This document shows positions 55,197 to 64,000 of a stretch of DNA of 64,000 bases, one piece after another. The notes beneath the pieces were generated by a model. That model was not told the DNA's origin. It ran no database searches and saw only the letters and a program-made list of their open reading frames with translations. Each line of letters begins with the position of its first letter. Positions within the stretch are counted from its first letter, which is position 1. The DNA is from Planococcus rifietoensis (GTDB lineage Bacteria > Bacillota > Bacilli > Bacillales_A > Planococcaceae). The translations under genes and the position numbers were made by a program. The DNA is taken from the NCBI RefSeq assembly GCF_001465795.2, contig NZ_CP013659.2, forward strand, positions 682,001 through 746,000, read 5' to 3'.

Positions 55197-55334
55197 GACG
55201 ATCCCTCCTGATTAGCTGGTTTCACCTGGGCTTTGGCAATAAGTGCCTTCAAAACCTGATGGACTGCTAAAAAATCAAATACATTGGCTGGAGTCGAGAG
55301 TATGCGAAGCGCGAATCAAAGAGCGGGAAACCTT

Positions 55335-56699
55335 CTATTTCAAGGTCAACAAGCACACCGCTTCCACTTGCGAAGTCTGCGGGAACATATCGATCGGCTG
55401 GATGTATTCGACGCGGTAAATCTTCGTCAATTGCTGCAAGTCTTTCGCAAGCGTGGACGGGTTGCAGGACGTATAGACAAAACGTTTCGGTTTTACTTTC
55501 AAGATGGTTTTCAAAAGCGAATCCGCAAGCCCGGTGCGCGGCGGGTCGACTGTCAACACATCCGGTACATACCCTTCCTTGCGCCAAGTATCGAGCCATT
55601 TTTCTGCTGTGCCCGTCACATAAGTGGCTTGGTGGCCTTGTTTTTTTGCGTTGGCTTTTGCATCGGCAACGCTTTCCGGGATGGTGTCCATGCCACGGAT
55701 TTCACGGGCGGAATCCGCCAGCCACAGGCCGATTGTGCCGACGCCGCAGTACGCATCGACGACGGATTCCTTGCCGGTCAGTTTCGCCGCGCGCTTGATT
55801 TCATCGTAGAGCTTCACGGTCTGTTCCGGATTCAATTGGAAAAACGCACGGGCAGACAAGTCGAACGATAATTCGCCGAGTTCTTCGTGAATGGTCGGTT
55901 TCCCGAACAGCGTACGTGTCGTTTCGCCGAATACGAGTGAAGTTTTTTCGGTATTGACATTTTGGACGATGGACACCAAGTTCGGGTCGATTGCGCTCAA
56001 TCGTTCGACGAGCACTTTTTCTTTCGGGATGTCTTTGCGCGTCGTGATGAGCACAAGCTGGATTTCGCCGGTTTTGACGGCTGTACGGACAGCGATCGTC
56101 CGGACCAGTCCTTTCATCGATTTGCCGTCGTAGATGGATAGGTTCAATTCTTCGATGATGCGCTTCGCGGCATTAGTGATTTTCACCGTATCCGGATGCT
56201 GGACGAGGCATTGTTCGATATCGAGCAGCTGTTGGGAGCCTTCCGCGAACAAGCCGGCCATTACTTTGCCGTCTTTCTTGCGTGTTTGGAACTGGCTCTT
56301 ATTGCGGTAATGCCAAGGGTCGTCCATGCCGATCGTCTTGCGTACTTGGATGTCCGTCCCGCGCAAATAACGGTCGAGTGATTGCAATACCAGATCGCGT
56401 TTTTCAACGAGCTGCTGGCTATAGGATAAATGCTGCAATTGGCAGCCGCCGCATGTTTCAAAAATTGGGCACGGCGGCGTCTGGCGGTGGGGGGAAGCTT
56501 TACGGATTTTCAATATCCGGGCTTGTGCGAAATTATGTTTCACAATGGTCACTTGTGCTGTTACTTCTTCACCTGGCAGTGCGCCCGGAACGAAGACGAC
56601 ATTGCGCTTGAAAAAGCCGACCCCTTCTCCGTTAATGCCGAGCTTTTTAATGGTTAAGGGGAATTTCTGCCCCATTTCAATGATTGGTTTTTCAGTCAT
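55335..56699 (-). CDS. rlmD: 23S rRNA (uracil-5-)-methyltransferase paralog (YfjO-like)
   Basis: A 454-residue TrmA/RumA-type RNA methyltransferase. A TRAM domain ([20 protein letters not shown]), [42 protein letters not shown] and the nucleophile motif [10 protein letters not shown] are all present, so it should be active. It resembles B. subtilis YfjO. ATG 56699 has AGGA ten bases upstream; an in-frame GTG at 56708 is too close to it. Together with rlmCD at 20423 the window carries two full paralogs. Confidence 0.92.
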   Translation of the reverse strand: MTEKPIIEMGQKFPLTIKKLGINGEGVGFFKRNVVFVPGALPGEEVTAQVTIVKHNFAQARILKIRKASPHRQTPPCPIFETCGGCQLQHLSYSQQLVEKRDLVLQSLDRYLRGTDIQVRKTIGMDDPWHYRNKSQFQTRKKDGKVMAGLFAEGSQQLLDIEQCLVQHPDTVKITNAAKRIIEELNLSIYDGKSMKGLVRTIAVRTAVKTGEIQLVLITTRKDIPKEKVLVERLSAIDPNLVSIVQNVNTEKTSLVFGETTRTLFGKPTIHEELGELSFDLSARAFFQLNPEQTVKLYDEIKRAAKLTGKESVVDAYCGVGTIGLWLADSAREIRGMDTIPESVADAKANAKKQGHQATYVTGTAEKWLDTWRKEGYVPDVLTVDPPRTGLADSLLKTILKVKPKRFVYTSCNPSTLAKDLQQLTKIYRVEYIQPIDMFPQTSQVEAVCLLTLK

Positions 56700-56740
56700 G
56701 CAGGTCACGTCCTTCAGTTGGTCATCCCTTCATTATACGC

Positions 56741-57640
56741 TTATTTGTATATGTCAGCCAGTGCTTCCGGCAAATTCGGGAACTCGAACTTAAATCCATG
56801 GTCGAGAAGGACGGTTGGCAGTGCCCGCTGTCCTTCGAGCACCAGCCTGCTTTTATCGCCGAGCGCCGCTTTCAACGCAAACGAAGGGGCAGGGATCCAA
56901 TGCGGCCGGCCGAGCGCTCGCCCGATTTCCTTGCCGAACGCCTTCATGCGCTGCGGGTTCGGAGCTGTCACATTGAATGGGCCTGTAAGTTCTTTTTGTT
57001 CGATTGCGAAAAGAACCGCGCGCGCTGCATCGCGGACGTGGATCCACGACAGCCATTGTCTGCCGCTGCCGACTGTGCCCCCGGCGAACAATTTATACGG
57101 AAGCGCCATTAATGGTAGGGCGCCTTCTTCTTTTCCAAGCAGGATGCCGAAGCGCGCATAAGCGGCGCGGACGCCATCAAGTTGCGCCTGTTCGGCTAAG
57201 CTTTCCCAAGCGAGCACCGTTTCGGCAAGAAAATCATTGCCATATTCGCGGTCAGCTTCGGTATAGGTTTTGTATTCAGAAGCCGGATAGATTCCGATCG
57301 CGCTTGCATTGATGAGCACTTCCGGTTTTTTTTCAAGCGCTGAAATGATGCGCAGCACTTCTTTTGTCGCCGATACGCGGCTTTCATAAATTTTCTTTTT
57401 TTGTTTATCTGTCCACAAGCCATCGTTGATCGACGTACCGGCTAAGTTGACCAGCGCATCGATGCCTTCCAGCTGAGCTTCTGGGCGTGCCCCGTTAGAC
57501 AGCCAGCGGACATACGTGATGCCTCGCTCTTTCGGTTTATCGGAACGTGTTAAAATAAACACTTCATGTCCTTTTTCCACCAGTAATTCCGTCAAGACAG
57601 AACCGAGAAACCCAGTGCCGCCAGTTATCGCTATTTTCAT
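56741..57640 (-). CDS. yfhF: TIGR01777 family epimerase (YfhF, SDR superfamily)
   Basis: A 299-residue extended short-chain dehydrogenase fold protein. The NAD(P) motif TGGTGFLGSVL lies at the N-terminus, followed by DALVNLAGTSI, the C-terminal half WIHVRDAARA and the DUF1731-like end. It is related to cell-division epimerases of plants and the SulA-like proteins of cyanobacteria, but with no proven substrate. ATG 57640 is eight bases after GGAGG; an ATG two codons earlier is too close. It is divergent from recX, as in Bacillus. Confidence 0.9.
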   Translation of the reverse strand: MKIAITGGTGFLGSVLTELLVEKGHEVFILTRSDKPKERGITYVRWLSNGARPEAQLEGIDALVNLAGTSINDGLWTDKQKKKIYESRVSATKEVLRIISALEKKPEVLINASAIGIYPASEYKTYTEADREYGNDFLAETVLAWESLAEQAQLDGVRAAYARFGILLGKEEGALPLMALPYKLFAGGTVGSGRQWLSWIHVRDAARAVLFAIEQKELTGPFNVTAPNPQRMKAFGKEIGRALGRPHWIPAPSFALKAALGDKSRLVLEGQRALPTVLLDHGFKFEFPNLPEALADIYK

Positions 57641-57739
57641 TTCCATCGCCTCCATTTCTATCCCATACCCAATTCGAGCGAAGCATATGCCAAGAGGGCG
57701 TGCAAAGTGTATAATGGTAGGAGAAGCGAGGGGAAATTG

Positions 57740-58546
57740 ATGCCGATCATTACGAAAATAACCCGCGGAAAAAACAATCCGGAACGCTATAATATTTATT
57801 TGGAAGAAAAATTTGCGTTCAGTGTCGACGAAACTTTGATCATCCGCTACCAATTGACCAAAGGCAAAGAACTCGACCAGTGGACGATCGAAGAAATGAA
57901 CTTTGAGGATGAAGTCCGCAAAGCATTCAATAAAGCGTTGCATTACCTTGGCTTCCGCATGCGCAGCGAGGGCGAAGTCCGCAAGAAGTTGAAGGAGAAG
58001 GAATTCGGCGAAGCCGTCATCGATGAAGCGGTCAAGAAGCTCTACGAACTCAGCTTCCTCGATGATCAGCAGTTTTCGGAAGCCTTGCTCCGAACACAAA
58101 TTAAATCCGGCAAAAAAGGGCCGCGCGCAATCCAGCAGGATATGCAAAAGAGAGGAATTGATAAGGCTATGCAAAAAGATGTCTTAACCAATTACAGTGA
58201 AGAAGAGCAGCTCGAAGTCGCCACCGGCCTTGCGGAAAAAATTGCAGCGAAAGAACAGTCGAAAACCCCGAGCCAGGTCAAACAGAAAATCAATGATTCA
58301 TTGATGAGAAAAGGCTATCCTTACGCGATCATCAAGCAAGCGATCGAAACCTTGGATCTTGAACGCGACGGAGACCAATGGCTCGACAGCGTCCGCCAAC
58401 AAGGGGATAAATTATGGCGCAAGCACGAAAGCAAATTGTCGGGGAACGACCTGAGCCGGAAAGTGAAGCAAGGCCTGTATCAAAAAGGCTTCCCGGGCGA
58501 TGTGATCAGCCAGTACATCGAAGAAAAGGAGCTTGAAGATGAGTGA
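57740..58546 (+). CDS. recX: Recombination regulator RecX
   Basis: A 268-residue helical protein that binds RecA filaments and limits their activity. It consists of three-helix RecX repeats (ALHYLGFRMRSEGEVRKKL; FLDDQQFSEALLRTQ, KKGPRAIQQDM; KVKQGLYQKGFPGDVISQYI) after a short beta N-terminus PIITKITRG. The length is that of Bacillales RecX. ATG 57740 follows GAGGGGA, and a TATAAT (57710-57715) lies upstream. It overlaps yfhH by 8 bases. Confidence 0.94.
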   Translation: MPIITKITRGKNNPERYNIYLEEKFAFSVDETLIIRYQLTKGKELDQWTIEEMNFEDEVRKAFNKALHYLGFRMRSEGEVRKKLKEKEFGEAVIDEAVKKLYELSFLDDQQFSEALLRTQIKSGKKGPRAIQQDMQKRGIDKAMQKDVLTNYSEEEQLEVATGLAEKIAAKEQSKTPSQVKQKINDSLMRKGYPYAIIKQAIETLDLERDGDQWLDSVRQQGDKLWRKHESKLSGNDLSRKVKQGLYQKGFPGDVISQYIEEKELEDE

Positions 58547-58871
58547 ACATAAACCATATTCACAAATGGACGAAACGGAACTGCGCAATGAAATCGCCCG
58601 TCTGAAAGAAAAAGCGCGCAAGGCGGAACAGCTCGGCATCGTCAATGAATTCGCGGTGCTCGAGCGCAAAGCCATCATGGCGGCATCGTTCCTGCTGGAT
58701 CCAAAAGACTTTAAGCCAGGAGAAGTCTACCGTGTGGAAGGCGACCCGAATGTCTATTTCCAAATTGATTACTTAAAAGGCAATTTTGCCTGGGGTTACC
58801 GCATGGGCGGCGACAAGTATACGGAAGCGCTGCCGATTTCCATGCTCCGCCCATTAAAGGAAGGGAAGTGA
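58539..58871 (+). CDS. yfhH: YfhH family protein (DUF1811)
   Basis: A 110-residue protein. The helical N-terminus LRNEIARLKEKARKAEQLGI and the beta segment PGEVYRVEGDPNVYFQID match YfhH, a small conserved Bacillales protein of unknown role with an SH3-like C-terminal barrel. It starts inside the end of recX, with AAGGAG seven bases before the ATG, and is followed after four bases by yfhJ. Confidence 0.92.
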   Translation: MSEHKPYSQMDETELRNEIARLKEKARKAEQLGIVNEFAVLERKAIMAASFLLDPKDFKPGEVYRVEGDPNVYFQIDYLKGNFAWGYRMGGDKYTEALPISMLRPLKEGK

Positions 58872-58875
58872 ATCG

Positions 58876-59130
58876 ATGAAAGAAGTCATTGAGCAGTTAA
58901 TCATCGAATTGAGAGAAAAAAATCCGCAGCTGTCTGAAGACAAAGCCCGGACGTGGATTGAACTTTTGGTATCCGATTTTGAATCTTCATACGCGAAAGC
59001 AGGATATGATTATCAAGGAACGGCAGTCGTCGAGAAAGTCGTGCGCCAGTGGATCGAAAGTTATGGCGATAAAATTCACGAATTTGCGGGGAACAACCCG
59101 AAATACGCACACCTTTTGCATGATTCTTAA
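58876..59130 (+). CDS. yfhJ: YfhJ family protein (WVELL domain)
   Basis: An 84-residue protein with the WVELL motif in the form RTWIELLVSDFESSYAKAG and the end VRQWIESYGDKIHEF. It is known only from Bacillales and of unknown role. In B. subtilis it is followed by the spore gene sspK; here a terminator follows directly. Confidence 0.92.
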   Translation: MKEVIEQLIIELREKNPQLSEDKARTWIELLVSDFESSYAKAGYDYQGTAVVEKVVRQWIESYGDKIHEFAGNNPKYAHLLHDS

Positions 59131-59135
59131 ACGAT

Positions 59136-59172
59136 AAAAAACGGCCAGGGATAAGTACCCCGGCCGTTTTTC
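59136..59172. terminator. Bidirectional terminator between yfhJ and yfhP
   Basis: The arms aaaaacggcc-a-ggg and ccc-c-ggccgttttt have A and T runs on both sides. Confidence 0.92.
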
Positions 59173-59175
59173 TGT

Positions 59176-60156
59176 TCAGTTATGGCTGAAATCGAGCTTT
59201 TTCCTCAATTTGTCTTCGCTGAAAATCCATCCTGTATAGGAGTTCAGGATGTTATGGTCCTCGTCCAGATGGGCAACCGCGACAAACGGATAATAATCGT
59301 TGCTGCGGTAGCGCAAATCGATCAAGCGGACTTCGTAGATTTCTCCGTATTGATTGATCTCCCAGCGATAAAGTGGGGAAAACGAGACGAAGGCATCCAG
59401 GTTCTTGTCTTTCATTGCCGTCTGGATCAAGTCGTTTTCAGGCATCGGCTTTTTCAGGAATTTATCATAGATATTGATCGAGCGGCCATATGCCTGGCCG
59501 ACATAATGGTGCCGGTCGGTGTCAGCGGCGATGCGCCACTGAAAATAGCGCATCGTCGGCGCGACAAACACATCGTTCGTGCCCGGGATCGTATTGCGGA
59601 TCGCCTGCTTGATCGCTGACTGCAGCGCAAAGCGCGAGACGTAATAGAAGAACAAGATGGCATACAAAATGCTCATCGTCCAAACCGGATCGGCTCCGAA
59701 CGCCCAGATCATGAGGGCCACGACGTGTGCGCCGAAAATAATCGGGTCAAAAGTATTGATGACGCCGAGCGCCACCCAATGATTGGAAAATGGCCGGAGT
59801 GCCTGTGTACCGTATGAATTGAATATGTCCACAAATACATGCAGGAACACAGCCAGGAAAGTCCATAGCCATAAATGAAGCAAATTGGCTTCCGGGAAAA
59901 TAAGGTAGATGGCGCCGGAGAGCAAAATAGGCCATGACAGCACGGCCGGCACTGAATGTGTTATGCCACGGTGATGGCGTATATACACCGCGTTGTCGCG
60001 CAGTTTTAAAACAGTATCGATATCGGGGATTTGTGAGCCGATAATGGTGCCGGTCATGACGGCAGTCCAAGTGGCCGGATGGGTAGCGACAACGGGATCG
60101 GCCATTGCCAACCCGCCGAGCGCAATGCCCATGACGATATGAGTTCCTGTATCCAT
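59176..60156 (-). CDS. yfhP: Membrane-bound metal-dependent hydrolase YfhP
   Basis: A 326-residue protein of the YdjM/DUF457 family with about four to five membrane helices. The metal motifs are GTHIVMGIALGG at the start, IPDIDTV and RHHRGITHS near residue 60, and HVFVDIFNSYGTQ near 107. In B. subtilis YfhP lies divergent to the mutY homolog and has been described as a regulator of that region; the enzymatic substrate is unknown. AAGGGGG precedes the ATG. Confidence 0.92.
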   Translation of the reverse strand: MDTGTHIVMGIALGGLAMADPVVATHPATWTAVMTGTIIGSQIPDIDTVLKLRDNAVYIRHHRGITHSVPAVLSWPILLSGAIYLIFPEANLLHLWLWTFLAVFLHVFVDIFNSYGTQALRPFSNHWVALGVINTFDPIIFGAHVVALMIWAFGADPVWTMSILYAILFFYYVSRFALQSAIKQAIRNTIPGTNDVFVAPTMRYFQWRIAADTDRHHYVGQAYGRSINIYDKFLKKPMPENDLIQTAMKDKNLDAFVSFSPLYRWEINQYGEIYEVRLIDLRYRSNDYYPFVAVAHLDEDHNILNSYTGWIFSEDKLRKKLDFSHN

Positions 60157-60293
60157 CGACGCATCCCCCTTCTTTGCGAGCGTTTATAATATCTTGTGTG
60201 CTCGCCATTTGATAAAATAAGCATATTCCCTAAATATACATACCCGCTTCAGGGCCGGAATAATCAGCACGAACGGAGGCAGAAAACATAAAT

Positions 60294-62101
<1,808 letters not shown>

Positions 62102-62204
62102 TTCTCGCAACTTTCGGCTTATTGCTGTATGTTTTCAGAATTGATTGATATAATGAACGGGAGATAACATATAGTGATAGTTAGACGAAAAGGTGGGATG
62201 GTGC

Positions 62205-62750
62205 ATGGCGGTTCCTGCGGAGGGTGAAACAATCCAGATCCACAGTTACAAGCACAACGGACGCATCCACCGTGTCTGGCAGGAAACAACTGTACTGAAA
62301 GGGACGAACAATATTGTGATCGGCGCGAACGAACGCACGCTGGTGAGGGAATCGGACGGCAGGACATGGTTGACGCGAGAACCGTCGATCTGTTATTTCC
62401 ATGCCGAACATTGGTTCAACATCATCTGTATGCTGCGTGACGACGGCGTTTATTATTATTGCAATATCAGCTCCCCGTTCGTCTACAATAATGGATCGTT
62501 GAAATACATCGATTATGACTTGGATGTAAAAGTGTTTCCGGATATGTCTTACACGCTGTTGGATGAAGACGAATTTGAAGACCATAAGCGGCAAATGGGC
62601 TACCCAGAAGTCATCGATCAAATACTCTACCGAAATGTGGACAAGCTGATCAGCTGGATCAAGCAAAGAAGAGGCCCTTTTGCCCAGGACTTTATCGAAG
62701 TATGGACGAGCCGGTATGAATTTCATAAGCATAACCGGATTCATGATTAA
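62205..62750 (+). CDS. ygaC: YgaC family DUF402 nucleoside di/triphosphate phosphatase-like protein
   Basis: A 181-residue protein of the DUF402/UPF0374 family. [36 protein letters not shown] and [15 protein letters not shown] match B. subtilis YgaC closely; staphylococcal relatives hydrolyse nucleoside tri- and diphosphates. I chose ATG 62205 (MAVPAEGE), eight bases after AGGTGG; an ATG at 62193 is too near the ribosome binding site. Confidence 0.93.
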   Translation: MAVPAEGETIQIHSYKHNGRIHRVWQETTVLKGTNNIVIGANERTLVRESDGRTWLTREPSICYFHAEHWFNIICMLRDDGVYYYCNISSPFVYNNGSLKYIDYDLDVKVFPDMSYTLLDEDEFEDHKRQMGYPEVIDQILYRNVDKLISWIKQRRGPFAQDFIEVWTSRYEFHKHNRIHD

Positions 62751-62755
62751 CATGG

Positions 62756-62784
62756 AAAACCTGTTGCCTGCCAACAGGTTTTTC
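62756..62784 (+). terminator. Terminator after ygaC
   Basis: The stem aaaacctgttg/caacaggtttt has a 5-base loop and T run. Confidence 0.9.
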
Positions 62785-62810
62785 GTTTTGAACAGAATGG
62801 AGTGAACAGT

Positions 62811-64000
62811 TTGAGCAGTATGAAACGCTATATGAAATTCGTCAAGCCCTATTATTGGCAGATTGCCTTGACGATCTTCATCGGGATATTCAAGTTTGCG
62901 ATCCCTCTTTTTATCCCTCTTTTAATCAAAATCGTCATTGATGATATCATCGGCGCAGAGGCATTGTCGGATGCGGAAAAACTCAGCCAGCTTTATCTAT
63001 GGCTCGGGGGCACGGCGATCGTGTTCTTCCTGCTGCGCCCGCCGATCGAATATTTCCGGCAATATTACGCACAATATGTCAGCAATAAAATTCTCTACGA
63101 TATCCGCAGCTATCTTTACAGCCACCTGCAGCGCCTGAGCTTGCGCTATTATGCAAACACACGTGCCGGGGAAATCATTTCACGGGTCATCAATGATGTT
63201 GAGCAAACGAAGAACTTCGTCATGATCGGCTTGATGAATGTCTGGCTTGATGTCGCGACGATTCTCATCGCCATCATCATCATGCTTACCATGGACGTTT
63301 CCTTAACGATTGTTGCGCTATTGGCGTTTCCGTTTTATGCATTCAGCGTCAAGTATTTCTTCGGCCGCTTGCGTGATTTGACGCGCGAACGTTCCCAGGC
63401 ACTCGCCAACGTCCAAAGTTATTTGCACGAACGCGTCCAGGGCATGAGCATCATCAAAAGCTTTGCGCTCGAAAAGCACGAAGAAAAGATTTTCAATAAC
63501 ACGAACGATCAATTCCTGGAAAAAGCGATCGACCATACGAAATGGAATGCCAAGGCATTCGCGGTCGTCAACACCATCACCGACGTGGCGCCGCTACTGG
63601 TCATCGGCTACGCCGGTTACCAGGTCATCCAGGGGAATTTGACGCTCGGGACGATGGTGGCGTTCATCGCCTATATCGAACGCTTGTATAATCCACTGCG
63701 CCGCCTCGTCAACTCATCAACGACACTCGTCCAGTCGCTCGCTTCGATGGACCGCGTCTTCGAGATGGTCGATGAAGAATACGACGTAACAGATAAACAA
63801 GGTGCGCGCGAACTTGGGCGCGTCGATGGCAAACTTGAATTCCATAACGTCTCGTTCCATTATAATGACGGGGGAAGCGAAGTGCTGTCGAACCTCAACT
63901 TCACGGTCCGCCCAGGAGAAACAGTGGCATTTGTCGGCATGAGCGGCGGCGGCAAATCGACGATCGTCTCGCTCATCCCGAGATTCTATGATGCCACGGA
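62811..64000 (+). CDS. ygaD: ABC exporter, fused permease and ATPase (YgaD-like), cut at window end
   Basis: The frame stays open to the edge (about 397 codons). The N-terminal half is a six-helix ABC type 1 membrane domain: RYMKFVKPYYWQIALTI start, RYYANTRAGEIISRVINDVEQ, and LASMDRVFEMVDEE at its end. The nucleotide-binding domain begins LEFHNVSFHYNDG and reaches Walker A GMSGGGKST before the edge. It is a homodimeric lipid or drug exporter type; the substrate is unknown. TTG 62811 is eight bases after GGAG; an in-frame ATG lies at 62820. Confidence 0.9.
   Translation, partial: MSSMKRYMKFVKPYYWQIALTIFIGIFKFAIPLFIPLLIKIVIDDIIGAEALSDAEKLSQLYLWLGGTAIVFFLLRPPIEYFRQYYAQYVSNKILYDIRSYLYSHLQRLSLRYYANTRAGEIISRVINDVEQTKNFVMIGLMNVWLDVATILIAIIIMLTMDVSLTIVALLAFPFYAFSVKYFFGRLRDLTRERSQALANVQSYLHERVQGMSIIKSFALEKHEEKIFNNTNDQFLEKAIDHTKWNAKAFAVVNTITDVAPLLVIGYAGYQVIQGNLTLGTMVAFIAYIERLYNPLRRLVNSSTTLVQSLASMDRVFEMVDEEYDVTDKQGARELGRVDGKLEFHNVSFHYNDGGSEVLSNLNFTVRPGETVAFVGMSGGGKSTIVSLIPRFYDAT

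Overview
The window reads as chromosome of a low-to-mid GC Bacillota of the order Bacillales, most likely a Planococcaceae member such as Planococcus or Planomicrobium. The gene order follows the Bacillus subtilis purD-yerA-yerB-yerC-pcrB-pcrA-ligA-camS-gatCAB-dgkB-rlmCD block and, at the right end, the yfhF-recX-yfhH-yfhJ-yfhP-mutY-fabL-ygaC-ygaD block. The small acid-soluble spore protein genes that sit in the second block in Bacillus (sspK, sspE) are missing, which fits a non-sporulating genus. Nearly every gene has a strong AGGAGG-type ribosome binding site and most transcription units end in clear intrinsic terminators.

Layout. 1-5040: end of the purine operon (purD), a GNAT acetyltransferase, an adenine-deaminase-like gene with yerB, and yerC. 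5169-14589: lipid and DNA maintenance genes pcrB-pcrA-ligA-camS and the tRNA-dependent amidotransferase gatCAB. 14628-15573: a gene-free stretch with imperfect direct repeats. 15574-21784: thioredoxin-like protein, dgkB, a Nudix hydrolase, a cytochrome bd-type oxidase (cydA-cydB plus a 36-codon cydS), and rlmCD. 21996-31286: accessory and housekeeping genes (flavodoxin, AAC(3)-I-like acetyltransferase, DUF1801, FbpA-like miniprotein, amidase, TetR/MFS efflux pair, then a DEAD helicase-M29 aminopeptidase-GDSL lipase operon). 31348-38355: small basic protein, M20 peptidase, TPP riboswitch with thiT, methionine aminopeptidase, TspO-like membrane protein, pepF, GNAT, DinB. 38374-38688: intergenic repeat element. 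38706-45467: carbonic anhydrase, mreBH, a small membrane protein, a second M29 peptidase, psuK-psuG, FAD monooxygenase. 45464-47049: methyltransferase running into a tandem array of long palindromic repeats. 47088-56699: yfkK, alanine symporter, YtxH, YihY, P1B ATPase, SE1561 protein, a candidate small RNA, OsmC, MFS, flavodoxin, second uracil methyltransferase. 56741-64000: epimerase, recX cluster, yfhP, mutY-fabL, ygaC, and an ABC exporter cut by the window edge.

The most interesting non-standard signals are: (i) four tandem 120-123 bp units plus a broken fifth at 46441-47049, each able to fold into one long hairpin whose paired arms differ between units by compensatory changes; (ii) an orphan transcript at about 52710-52892 with a consensus promoter and terminator but no convincing ORF; and (iii) an intergenic element between dinB and the carbonic anhydrase gene that is flanked by two identical 29-bp terminator hairpins, as if an ancestral shared bidirectional terminator had been duplicated on insertion. 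Gene assignments rest on recognisable motifs and remembered family sequences; no database search was run.
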